Origin: Bacillota bacterium
GTDB taxonomy: Bacteria; Bacillota; Clostridia; Christensenellales; Aristaeellaceae
DNA: 50,086 nucleotides
Reading direction: 5' to 3'
NCBI GenBank assembly: GCA_023396045.1
Contig: JAEWXD010000038.1
Span: forward strand, 1 to 50,086
Shown here: positions 42,023 to 50,086 of the stretch, piece after piece
Layout: every line of letters begins with the position of its first letter
How positions within the stretch are numbered: the first letter of the stretch is position 1
The notes under the pieces: model-generated
Seen by the model: only the letters and a program-made list of their open reading frames with translations
The model's database searches: none
What the model was told of the DNA's origin: nothing
Program-made: the position numbers and the translations under genes

Positions 42023-42952
42023 TTACTCCTTTGTGAGTTCCAAGAAAATATTTTCTAAATTTTTTTGAGTGCGCGAACATTCAATAACGGCTATGCCGGC
42101 ATTTTGTAATAGAGCATTTATTTTCAATTCCGCATAATCGGTTTTACATAGTATGTGAAGTTGGCAAAGCTTATAGCCATATTTACTGAAGCTGGTAATT
42201 TCTTGTAATTGAAAAGTATTTTTTTCTTTTTCCAATAATTTTTTAAGCGAATCTATATGTTTGGATTCTATGCTTAAGCAAAGAATGTAATCGTTGGTTT
42301 GGGCACTTACATTGCCTATATGTTTTATTTCGCCTTTGTGTAAAATAACATATTGTGTACATAGTTGCTCTATTTCATAAAGCCTGTGAGAACTAATAAT
42401 AATAGTGTGGTCTTTAGATAGCTTTTTAATGAGCACTATCATTTCTGCCGTTTGCTTTGGGTCTAAACCTACACTTGGCTCATCTAAAACCAATAGCTCT
42501 GCGTTGCCTATTAAGGCTTGGGCAAGACTTACCCTTTGCTTATAACCTTTTGATAAATTGCCTATAAGCCTGTGTTTAACATTTTGCAAAGCACAAAGCG
42601 CTATGGCTTCGTTTACATGGGCTATTTTATCTTGTTTTACTACTTGTTTAATTTCTGCTACAAAATTCAAATATTCATTTACCGTCATCTCGCTATATAT
42701 TGGTGGAACTTCAGGCATATAGCCAATTTTACGTTTGTATGCATCTGGATTTGTTTGTAGGCTAATTCCGTCAATTAAAATATTGCCACTACTTGCATGG
42801 CTGCAGGCACACAATATATCCATTAAGGTGGTTTTACCTGCGCCGTTTTGGCCAAGCAAACCCAATACGGTATTTTCAGGTATTTCAAAAGAGATGCTTT
42901 TTAATGCATAAAAGTTGCCATATTTTTTTGTGATTTGTTGTATTGTAATCAT
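42023..42952 (-). CDS. ABC transporter ATPase (GldA/CcmA-like)
   Basis: 309 aa with one ABC domain. Walker A GQNGAGKTT is at 34-42, the signature NLSKGYKQRVSLAQAL is near 131-146, Walker B is LLVLDEPSVGLDP near 155-167, and the H-loop is SSHRLYE. The C-terminal 90 residues are a typical extra domain of ABC-2 exporters. I chose ATG 42952 because GGGAG lies 5 bp upstream. It energises the GldF-like permease. Confidence 0.9.
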   Translation of the reverse strand: MITIQQITKKYGNFYALKSISFEIPENTVLGLLGQNGAGKTTLMDILCACSHASSGNILIDGISLQTNPDAYKRKIGYMPEVPPIYSEMTVNEYLNFVAEIKQVVKQDKIAHVNEAIALCALQNVKHRLIGNLSKGYKQRVSLAQALIGNAELLVLDEPSVGLDPKQTAEMIVLIKKLSKDHTIIISSHRLYEIEQLCTQYVILHKGEIKHIGNVSAQTNDYILCLSIESKHIDSLKKLLEKEKNTFQLQEITSFSKYGYKLCQLHILCKTDYAELKINALLQNAGIAVIECSRTQKNLENIFLELTKE

Positions 42953-43040
42953 TGTTGCTCCCATTACAAGTATAACAAAATTAAATTTTTTGTTTGTAAA
43001 AATTAAAAAGTGTACATAAAAAAGGCGTGCAACTTTTATT

Positions 43041-43562
43041 TTATAAAGAACATTGTTTTTGTACAATATCTTCCAAACGCTTCATGGCTTCGAACATATT
43101 GCTGGTGTTTACTAAAATTTCATCGGCTAATTTTGCATAAATTGGCATACGTATTGCATAAATTCTATCCAATTCCTGTATTCCTTTTTTTACCAGCAAG
43201 GGCCTTTTTTCAATGCGAATATTGCTTTTAATCATTTCCAGGGGTCTATCTATCAAAACAATATAGCCATTGTTTTGCATAATGCGCTGATTGATTTCTT
43301 TTAACGGCAAGCCGCCACCGGTGGATATTAAGCAAGGCTTTGCAGCACTTAGGTGAGATAAAATGTTGGTTTCTGCATTGCGAAAAGCCTGTTCACCGTA
43401 TTGCTCTAATATTTGCTTTGTATCCATTTGTAAAGACTCTGTTAGTAAAACGTCTGTATCTACATATGGGAGTTTTAATGATGCAGCTATGCGTTTGCCA
43501 AGGCTGCTTTTTCCACATCCGGGCATACCAATTAAATAGATATGTCTGTTAAGTTTATTCAT
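43041..43562 (-). CDS. aroK: Shikimate kinase
   Basis: 173 aa. P-loop GMPGCGKSS (12-20), shikimate-binding DTD (about 36-38) and STGGGLPLK (about 80-88), lid arginine in IEKRPLL. It phosphorylates shikimate at O3 on the way to chorismate. The start overlaps the stop of the chorismate mutase gene by 8 bp. Only these two aromatic pathway genes are here; the other five steps are not in the window. Confidence 0.92.
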   Translation of the reverse strand: MNKLNRHIYLIGMPGCGKSSLGKRIAASLKLPYVDTDVLLTESLQMDTKQILEQYGEQAFRNAETNILSHLSAAKPCLISTGGGLPLKEINQRIMQNNGYIVLIDRPLEMIKSNIRIEKRPLLVKKGIQELDRIYAIRMPIYAKLADEILVNTSNMFEAMKRLEDIVQKQCSL

Positions 43563-43842
43563 TGTTTTCTCCTATGCTTTCTTGAAAGTCTTTACTAATT
43601 TTAAAAAGGCTAATAAAAAATATTTCTATTATTTTTTTAAAATGCGGGTTTATATTTTTGGTGTGCTTTTGTAGAATGGCTTGCTCTCTATCGGGGTGAG
43701 CAATGGGTAAATTCTCTTGCCTTTTTATGGTAGCAACTTGCTCCACTATGGCAAAACGTTCCAAAATAAGTTTGCACAATTGCTCATCAATTTGGTCTAT
43801 TTCTGTTCTTAATTCTGTGAGTTTTTGGTTTGGATTATTCAT
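43555..43842 (-). CDS. Chorismate mutase (AroQ type)
   Basis: 95 aa, all-helical AroQ fold. Active-site residues show in LTELRTEIDQIDEQLCKLILERF (Arg12-like), VATIKRQ (Lys) and DREQAIL. It converts chorismate to prephenate for phenylalanine and tyrosine. It overlaps both neighbours by 8 bp (shikimate kinase downstream, histidine kinase upstream), so it is read in a tight chain. Confidence 0.88.
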   Translation of the reverse strand: MNNPNQKLTELRTEIDQIDEQLCKLILERFAIVEQVATIKRQENLPIAHPDREQAILQKHTKNINPHFKKIIEIFFISLFKISKDFQESIGENNE

Positions 43843-45286
43843 TTCGTGTTTTGCTTTCGTTTAAAGGTAGGGTAAAGGCAAAGTGTGCTCCTTGGTTGGT
43901 TGCTACCAAGTAAAGTTTCTCTTTATGTAGTTCCATGATTTGTTTACAAATTGCAAGCCCTAAACCGGTTCCGTGTATATTGCTACGCGATTTGTCGTGC
44001 TTATAAAAGCGTTCAAATAGGAAGGGCACATCTTTTGCATCAATACCACTGCCGTTGTCTATAATGTTTACAACTGCTTTATGGTTCTCTACTTTTACAT
44101 CAAAACGAATAATACCTTGATCGGCAACAAATTTTAATGCGTTGTCTAATAGGTTGGTAAGCACTTGAATAATTCTGTCAAAGTCCGCATTTACCCAAAT
44201 GGGCTCTTCACCAAACTCGCCTTCTAAAGCAATTTTCCGCTCTTCAATTTCACCAATTCTATTAATAATTACACGGCTGATGGCTTCGTTTATATCAAAA
44301 CACACAGGGCGTAACACATAACTATCGTTTTCAAGTTTACTTAAACTTAGCAGATCTTCTATTAAATGTTTTAAACGTACGGTTTCTTTAGAAACGATTT
44401 GCAAATAATAATTTATTTTATCTTCAGGAATGGTTTTATCTAACATTCCGCTAATGTAGCCGTTAATGCTTGTTACTGGTGATCTAAGCTCGTGGCTTAC
44501 ATTGGCAACAAAATCCCGTCTGCTTTGGTCATTTTTTTGAATATTATCTGCCATGGCATTAAAAGCCTGTGCAAGACGCACCGTTTCTAAACTGCCGGAT
44601 TCTTCTGCGCGCACCTTATATTCGCCGTAAGAAAATTTTTCTACTGCAGTTTCTATTGTTTCAAGCGGTATGATAATTTTTTTTGTAAATACGGCAGCCA
44701 CTATGCCGGATAATGCAAGCGCTATTACAAATATACTGATGAGTTGTTTGGCAATGGGTAAATATTCTGCCTCAATGTTTTGCGCATCGGTATGAATATA
44801 TACTGCTCCTTGCACCCTGTTGTTAATAATATAGGGTACACCAACTGTATATACAATTTTAGCATCTACAGAATCCTTGGTTCGTATTTCTTCGCCAGAA
44901 AGTATTTTAGCCAAAGTAGCATATATATTATTGGCATCTAAACTTTGTGCAAATTCAGAATTGCGTTTAAAAATACCCTCTAAATTATTTACTATTTTAC
45001 CGGCGTTATCTACAGTAACAATAAAGGCACCAAATTGGTTCTGCACTTCGTTAATTTTAAATTTTAGATATTCGTCTAATATGCCTCTGTTATAAATCAG
45101 TTCATAATACCGCGCATTACTGCTAATAAAAGCAATATCTCTTGCAGCCTGTGTAAGTTCCTCAAGTCTGGTGTTGGTTATTGTATTGCGTATGTTTATA
45201 TAACTTATTACAGAAAAAAACATCAGTACCACAACTATTACCGCCAAGAATAAACTCATAAGGCGTACGAACATGGTATTAAACAT
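43835..45286 (-). CDS. Membrane sensor histidine kinase (PhoR/WalK-like)
   Basis: About 483 aa. TM1 at about 6-28, an outer sensor domain of about 150 residues, TM2 at about 181-200, HAMP, then HisKA with the phosphorylated His in FVANVSHELRSPV, and HATPase with LLDNALKF, DNGSGI and GTGLGLAI. Two starts are possible: ATG 45286 (chosen, just after the response-regulator stop) or TTG 45313, which overlaps it. It pairs with the OmpR-type regulator encoded upstream. The signal is unknown. Confidence 0.9.
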   Translation of the reverse strand: MFNTMFVRLMSLFLAVIVVVLMFFSVISYINIRNTITNTRLEELTQAARDIAFISSNARYYELIYNRGILDEYLKFKINEVQNQFGAFIVTVDNAGKIVNNLEGIFKRNSEFAQSLDANNIYATLAKILSGEEIRTKDSVDAKIVYTVGVPYIINNRVQGAVYIHTDAQNIEAEYLPIAKQLISIFVIALALSGIVAAVFTKKIIIPLETIETAVEKFSYGEYKVRAEESGSLETVRLAQAFNAMADNIQKNDQSRRDFVANVSHELRSPVTSINGYISGMLDKTIPEDKINYYLQIVSKETVRLKHLIEDLLSLSKLENDSYVLRPVCFDINEAISRVIINRIGEIEERKIALEGEFGEEPIWVNADFDRIIQVLTNLLDNALKFVADQGIIRFDVKVENHKAVVNIIDNGSGIDAKDVPFLFERFYKHDKSRSNIHGTGLGLAICKQIMELHKEKLYLVATNQGAHFAFTLPLNESKTRNE

Positions 45287-45290
45287 ATTG

Positions 45291-45983
45291 CTACTTTGTT
45301 TCTGTGAGTTCAAATTTATAGCCTACTCTCCAAATGGTTTTGATTTGCCATCCATATTTTTCAGAATCCGGAAATTTTTCGCGTAAACGCTTAATATGCA
45401 CATCTACCGTTCTGCTATCACCAAAAAAGTCAAAATCCCACACACTTTCTAACAATTGTTCTCTAGTAAATACTTTGTTGCTATGGCTTGCTAAAAAATA
45501 TAGCAGTTCAATTTCTTTAGGAGGCATTTCAATCACTTCGTTTTCGTAGCGAACTACGTATTCGTTCATATTAATGCTTAAGGCTTCAAATTGTAAAGAC
45601 TTACTGTCTACTTCAGTAGATGTTCTGCGTAGTAATGCCTTTATTCTTGCAATCAATTCCTTTGGCTCAAATGGCTTTGTAATATAGTCGTCCGCACCAA
45701 GCTCAAAACCCATTACTTTATCAAAAGTATCATCCTTGGCAGTAAGCATGATAATAGGCACATTGCTGCTTTTACGCACTTCACCTAATACTTGCCAACC
45801 ATCCATTACGGGTACCATTACATCCAATATTAACAGGTCAACTTTTTCTTTTTTAAAAATAGCAACCGCTTCATCTCCTCGTAATGCAGATAGCACTTCA
45901 AAGCCCTCTTTACTTAAGTAGAGAGATACAAGGTTGTTGATGTTTACATCATCGTCCAATAGTAAAATTCTTTTTATGTTCAT
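45291..45983 (-). CDS. OmpR-family response regulator
   Basis: 230 aa. Receiver domain with acidic pocket LDDD (9-12), phosphorylated Asp54 in LILDVMVPV, and MLTAKDD. The winged-helix DNA-binding domain (about 130-225) ends in DSRTVDVHIKRLREKF and TIWRVGYKFE. It is the first gene of a chain: regulator, kinase, chorismate mutase, shikimate kinase. It starts 9 bp after the mutS2 stop on the same strand, so these may also be read from the mutS2 promoter. Confidence 0.93.
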   Translation of the reverse strand: MNIKRILLLDDDVNINNLVSLYLSKEGFEVLSALRGDEAVAIFKKEKVDLLILDVMVPVMDGWQVLGEVRKSSNVPIIMLTAKDDTFDKVMGFELGADDYITKPFEPKELIARIKALLRRTSTEVDSKSLQFEALSINMNEYVVRYENEVIEMPPKEIELLYFLASHSNKVFTREQLLESVWDFDFFGDSRTVDVHIKRLREKFPDSEKYGWQIKTIWRVGYKFELTETK

Positions 45984-45991
45984 AATTCCTC

Positions 45992-48337
45992 TTATTTTAA
46001 ACTTACTACGGTTACACCGTCTTCGCCTTCGCCATACATACCTAAGCGGAAGGATTTAATGTGTTTTTGCAATTTTAAATGGTTTGTAATTCCTTTTTTT
46101 AATATTCCGGTGCCTTTGCCATGAATAATATATACTTCCTTATAGCCAACCATGCTGGCTTGGTATAAATAAGAATCCACCTCAACCAACGCTTCATCCA
46201 ATGCCATACCTCGTACATCTACTTCCAAAGGCACAGTTTTTGTATTGGATTTACCAACGCCTATACTATGTGTTTTTTTCGTTTCCTTCTTTTCGATTTT
46301 TTTAAGGTTGGAAACCGCACATTTTGTTTTCATTATACCGGCTTGTAATACTACTTCGCCTTTGCTATCTGCCTCTGCAATTACATCTGCTTCTGTATTC
46401 AAGTTAATAATTAACACCCTATCACCAATATGAAACACTTCGTTACTGTTATCGATTGTTGCTTGTGGAAGTTGTTCTTTATAACTATCTTCCATATTTT
46501 CTAAACTGCGCAATAGTTGCTTGGCATTGCTTGGTTGCATTGCGTTGGCTTTTAAACTTTTTAATTCACGTACAATAGCTTCGGCTTCACGCTTGGCTTT
46601 TTGTATAATTCTACTTGCTTCTTCTTTGGCTTTTCTGTTAGCGTTTTGTTTTGTTTCTTCAGATTTTATGCGCAATTTCTCAGCTTCATTCTGTAAGCGA
46701 ATAGTTTCTCTGTGTGCTTCTTCTGCAAGTTTACGCTCTTTTTCGGCAATTTGTCTATGATATTCAGCGTTTGCAATTACATCTTCAAATTTTATATTGT
46801 TATTGTTTATTAAGGTTTTGGCATTTTCGATAATTTTGTCGGATAAACCTAATTTTTTAGAAATTTCAAACGCATTGCTCTTGCCGGGTATGCCGATAGA
46901 CAGTCTATAAGTAGGGGAAAGTGTGTCTATATTAAATTCCATACTTCCGTTTTCTATACCGGGTGTAGTTAATGCAAAAGCTTTTAATTCGCTGTAATGG
47001 GTGGTGGCCAATGTAGCAACCTTGATATTAAGTAAATAGCTTAATATGGCTTGTGCCAAAGCAGCGCCTTCTGTAGGGTCTGTACCTGCACCCAATTCAT
47101 CAAACAATACCAAATCCCCATGCATTGCATAGGCCAATATATTTACAATGTTTTTCATGTGTGATGAAAATGTAGAAAGAGATTGCTCTATACTTTGTTC
47201 ATCCCCAATATCTGCAAAAACATTTTGGAACACAGAAAGTTCTGTGCCAAGTTCAGCCGGTATTTGTAAGCCGGATTGCATCATCAGTGTAAATAACCCA
47301 ACCGTTTTTAAAGTTACGGTTTTACCGCCGGTGTTGGGGCCGGTAATTACTAAGGAACTGAACTCTTCACCCAACCAAAAGTTTAAAGGCACTACTTTTG
47401 CGGGGTCTAACAAAGGGTGTCTGCCACGAATGATTTTAATTCTGCCCTCATTATTTATTTTGGGCATGAGGCCTTGCATGCTTTTTGAAAGTATTGCCTT
47501 TGCAAAACAAAAGTCTAATTCTGCTAATATTTCTATGTTGGTTTTTAAGGCTTGACCATAGCTGGCAACTTCTTCACTAAACGCTTGCAATATACGTTGT
47601 ATTTCTATTTTTTCTTCACCGTATAGTTGCTTTATATCGTTGTTAATCTCTACAATGCTCATTGGTTCAATAAACAATGTAGCACCTGAGGAAGATTGGT
47701 CGTGTATTAAGCCGGGCACTTGGGCACGGTATTCCACTTTAACAGGCAACACAAAACGGTCTTGGCGTATGGTAACAATGGGGTCTTGTAAATATTTTTG
47801 AAATTGGGTATTGCGAATCATGCCGTTGAGTTTGTCTTTTACTTTTGCATTTGCTTGTCGTATTTTTCGCCTTATATCAGCCAATTTAGCGCTTGCATTG
47901 TCTGCAATTTCATCTTCGCCATAAATGCTGTCACTAATATTTTGTTCCAAACTTGGTAATAGTGTTAAAAATGAAGCTTTTTCGCTAAGATGGGGCGTAT
48001 TGCCACGGTCATGTAATAAATTTCTATACATTTCTCGTGCCGCGCGTAAAGAGAAAGCAATTTTTAATAATGCACCAGGGCTAAGCACACCGCCTTTATC
48101 GCTCATTTCTACCCAAGGGCGAATATCATCAAAAAACACAGTGGGGTTGTGCCCGGAATATTGCATAATCACACAAGCTTCTTCTGTAAAGGCATGCATT
48201 AATAGTATGTCATTAAACTGATTGCTCGGCATAAGCTCTAAACACATATTTTTTGCAAGCGCAGAAAGGGCAAAACTTGCTAATTTTTGCCTTATTTTAT
48301 CAAATTCCAAAATATGTAAAACACGTTGATTATCCAT
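45992..48337 (-). CDS. mutS2: MutS2 endonuclease/ribosome rescue ATPase
   Basis: 781 aa. The MutS-type core lacks the mismatch-recognition domain. Walker A ITGPNTGGKT is at 331-340, Walker B is LVLFDELGAGTDPTEGAAL, and HYSELKAFA is the Q-loop/H region. A long coiled coil (about 500-620) links to a C-terminal Smr nuclease domain (VDVRGMALDEAL, IHGKGTGILK). It suppresses recombination and, in B. subtilis, splits stalled ribosomes. GGGGGGT supports ATG 48337. Confidence 0.95.
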   Translation of the reverse strand: MDNQRVLHILEFDKIRQKLASFALSALAKNMCLELMPSNQFNDILLMHAFTEEACVIMQYSGHNPTVFFDDIRPWVEMSDKGGVLSPGALLKIAFSLRAAREMYRNLLHDRGNTPHLSEKASFLTLLPSLEQNISDSIYGEDEIADNASAKLADIRRKIRQANAKVKDKLNGMIRNTQFQKYLQDPIVTIRQDRFVLPVKVEYRAQVPGLIHDQSSSGATLFIEPMSIVEINNDIKQLYGEEKIEIQRILQAFSEEVASYGQALKTNIEILAELDFCFAKAILSKSMQGLMPKINNEGRIKIIRGRHPLLDPAKVVPLNFWLGEEFSSLVITGPNTGGKTVTLKTVGLFTLMMQSGLQIPAELGTELSVFQNVFADIGDEQSIEQSLSTFSSHMKNIVNILAYAMHGDLVLFDELGAGTDPTEGAALAQAILSYLLNIKVATLATTHYSELKAFALTTPGIENGSMEFNIDTLSPTYRLSIGIPGKSNAFEISKKLGLSDKIIENAKTLINNNNIKFEDVIANAEYHRQIAEKERKLAEEAHRETIRLQNEAEKLRIKSEETKQNANRKAKEEASRIIQKAKREAEAIVRELKSLKANAMQPSNAKQLLRSLENMEDSYKEQLPQATIDNSNEVFHIGDRVLIINLNTEADVIAEADSKGEVVLQAGIMKTKCAVSNLKKIEKKETKKTHSIGVGKSNTKTVPLEVDVRGMALDEALVEVDSYLYQASMVGYKEVYIIHGKGTGILKKGITNHLKLQKHIKSFRLGMYGEGEDGVTVVSLK

Positions 48338-48365
48338 CGTACCCCCCAAAAAACTATATAATACT

Positions 48366-48394
48366 ATTATATACGTTGTAAGCCTTTATTTCAA
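48366..48394 (-). promoter_or_regulatory. Promoter of mutS2
   Basis: On the minus strand there is TTGAAA (48389-48394) and TATAAT (48366-48371), 17-bp spacer, 28 bp before the start codon. Confidence 0.75.
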
Positions 48395-48402
48395 ATATAT
48401 TG

Positions 48403-48432
48403 TTGCACATTCTATGTTCCTTATGCTATTAT
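48403..48432 (+). promoter_or_regulatory. Possible promoter of metG
   Basis: TTGCAC (48403-48408) and TATTAT (48427-48432), 18-bp spacer; a nearby TATAAT at 48435 is an alternative -10. It is divergent from the mutS2 promoter. Confidence 0.4.
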
Positions 48433-48507
48433 ATTATAATAGAATAAAAATGCCTATGTGCATTGTTCTAATTGTTTTTAACTTTTTTGTATATTTTTGG
48501 AGGAATT

Positions 48508-50086
48508 ATGTGCAAAAATAATCATTTTTATTTAACTACACCTATTTATTATCCTAGTGATAATTTACATATAGGCCATGCATATACTACGGTAGCTGCA
48601 GATACTTTAAAGCGCTTTAAAAAACAAATGGGCATAGATGCTTATTTTTTAACCGGTAGTGATGAACATGGTCAAAAAATTGAAAGAAAAGCAAAGGCAG
48701 TAGGCAAAACACCCAAGGCTTATGTGGATGAGATTGTTGCCAACATTAAAAGCCTTTGGAAATTATTAAATGTTGATTATGACGATTATATTCGCACAAC
48801 TGATGATCGCCATGTAAAAGTTGTACAAAAAATATTTAAACAATTATACGACCAAGGGGACATCTATCTAAGCAAATATGAAGGTTTATATTGCACAACC
48901 TGCGAGGCATTTTATACAGAATTGCAATTAAAAGATGGTTGCTGCCCTGATTGCGGTAAGCCGGTAGAAAAAACACAAGAAGAAGCTTATTTCTTAAAAT
49001 TAAGCAAATATCAAGATTGGTTAATTGACCATATTGAAACTCATCCTGATTTTATTCAGCCTGTGTCCAGAAAGAACGAAATGTTAAATAACTTTCTGCG
49101 TCCGGGTTTGGCAGACCTGTGTGTAAGCAGAACTTCTGTAACATGGGGTATACCTGTAGAATTTAACCCTAAGCACACCGTATATGTTTGGATAGATGCA
49201 CTTTCAAATTATATTAGCGCTTTAGGCTATGGCTCTGAAGATACTTCTTTGTTTGATAAGTATTGGCCGTGTGATGTGCACTTTGTTGGTAAAGAAATTA
49301 TCCGTTTCCATACTATTATTTGGCCAATTATACTGCATGCCATTGGTTTACCGGTACCAAAACAAATTTTTGGTCATGGCTGGCTTGTAATGAACGGTCA
49401 AAAAATGAGCAAATCTCTAGGCAATGTAATAGATCCTGTAGTTCTTAGCAATAAGTATGGCGCAGATGCTGTGCGTTATTACTTAATGCGTGCTATTCCG
49501 TTTGGCAGTGATGGTCAGTTCTCTTACGAAACTTTTTTAACCCTTATCAATGCAGACTTATCCAATACTTTAGGCAATTTGCTTAGCCGTACCGTCGCTA
49601 TGATAGAGAAATATTTCGGTGGCCAAGTGCAGGCACCAAGCGCCTATACGGATGTAGACAAAGAGTTAATTGCCCTTGCCTTGGCAACACCGGCAAAGGT
49701 TGAAGTAAAGTTTAATGAATTCCAATTTCCACAAGCTTTGGAAGAAATTTGGAATTTGGTAGGGGAATGTAATAAATATATTGATGTAACAGAACCTTGG
49801 ATTCTTGGTAAAACCGAAGAAGGCAAAGAAAGATTAAAAGCCGTACTTTATGTATTGGCTGAATGTATTCGCTTTATTGCTGTGTTGATCACTGCCAATA
49901 TGCCAAATACACCTGCTAAAATTTATCTACAATTAGGGATTACAGATACTGAATTAACCACTTGGGATTCTTTGCAACAATTTGGTTTGCTCAAAGCTGG
50001 CACCCAAGTACAAAAGTTAGACGCTATTTTTCCAAGGGTAGATATTAAAGCTGAACTTGCACAATTGGAACCGGAAGTACCTGCTA
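48508..50086 (+). CDS. metG: Methionyl-tRNA synthetase, N-terminal part (cut by window edge)
   Basis: 526 codons are visible with no stop before the right edge. The class I signature appears as PIYYPSDNLHIGHAYTT (about 11-27), with HIGH given as HIGH-AY. A zinc knuckle (CTTC and CPDC, about 130-152) and KMSKS in NGQKMSKSLGN (about 300-307) follow. It charges tRNA-Met. ATG 48508 is 5 bp behind TTGGAGG. The anticodon-binding domain follows, and any C-terminal tRNA-binding domain would lie past the window. Confidence 0.96.
   Translation, partial: MCKNNHFYLTTPIYYPSDNLHIGHAYTTVAADTLKRFKKQMGIDAYFLTGSDEHGQKIERKAKAVGKTPKAYVDEIVANIKSLWKLLNVDYDDYIRTTDDRHVKVVQKIFKQLYDQGDIYLSKYEGLYCTTCEAFYTELQLKDGCCPDCGKPVEKTQEEAYFLKLSKYQDWLIDHIETHPDFIQPVSRKNEMLNNFLRPGLADLCVSRTSVTWGIPVEFNPKHTVYVWIDALSNYISALGYGSEDTSLFDKYWPCDVHFVGKEIIRFHTIIWPIILHAIGLPVPKQIFGHGWLVMNGQKMSKSLGNVIDPVVLSNKYGADAVRYYLMRAIPFGSDGQFSYETFLTLINADLSNTLGNLLSRTVAMIEKYFGGQVQAPSAYTDVDKELIALALATPAKVEVKFNEFQFPQALEEIWNLVGECNKYIDVTEPWILGKTEEGKERLKAVLYVLAECIRFIAVLITANMPNTPAKIYLQLGITDTELTTWDSLQQFGLLKAGTQVQKLDAIFPRVDIKAELAQLEPEVPA

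Noticed and set aside
1..50086. CRISPR arrays, insertion sequences or prophage genes
   Set aside because: No regularly spaced repeats, transposase, integrase or phage structural genes could be read on either strand; the only repeats found are the pairs described above.

Overview
The window looks like a chromosome segment of a low-GC, anaerobic, Gram-positive-type bacterium of the Clostridia (no rRNA is present, so this is inferred). The signs are a complete selenium-dependent glycine reductase operon, AGGAGG-type ribosome sites, SpoIID, MutS2 and YkuD proteins, and Sec-type signal peptides on binding proteins without a lipobox. That last style is common in uncultured gut Clostridia, so the finer placement is a guess.

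Layout. 1-3317 (minus): the start of a sugar-nucleotide transferase gene, then a CUT1 sugar ABC transporter (two permeases and a binding protein). 3510-4340: a divergent PocR/AraC regulator; two direct repeats 21 bp apart between it and the transporter promoter look like its binding site. 4549-5850: a BrnQ-type amino-acid carrier.

5895-17156 is the centrepiece, a self-contained glycine-fermentation and selenocysteine island: extended -10 promoter, tandem glycine riboswitch with a terminator switch, grdX, grdE, grdB (in-frame UGA), trxB, trxA, grdA (in-frame UGA at codon 44), grdC, grdD, selA, selB and tRNA-Sec (selC). Glycine should turn on its own reduction to acetyl phosphate. The same strand encodes most of the machinery that reads the two UGA codons; selD is not in the window. 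Simple ORF calling breaks grdB and grdA at their UGA codons; both are joined here.

17293-22190 is a mixed accessory stretch: an exported MsrA-MsrB fusion with a second internal start, a dead CPBP protease gene, a DUF3793-flavodoxin pair behind two palindromes, several frameshifted or nonsense-riddled small genes that form a decaying tandem module, an unidentified promoter-to-terminator small RNA (about 21820-21928), and tRNA-Glu.

22438-28994: a purine-nucleoside operon (MtnA-like isomerase, BMP receptor, ABC ATPase, two permeases, purine nucleoside phosphorylase) with clustered CGAA motifs at its promoter.

28995-48337 (minus) is mainly envelope and housekeeping: a glycan O-acetylation set (DUF4358 lipoprotein, SGNH, DHHW, MBOAT), phosphoglucomutase/phosphomannomutase, DUF2461, a large membrane-anchored Ig-like protein with an unusual leader, SpoIID-SH3, YkuD, a GldA/F/G-type ABC system, shikimate kinase, chorismate mutase, a two-component system and MutS2. 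Divergent metG (48508 onward) runs off the right edge.
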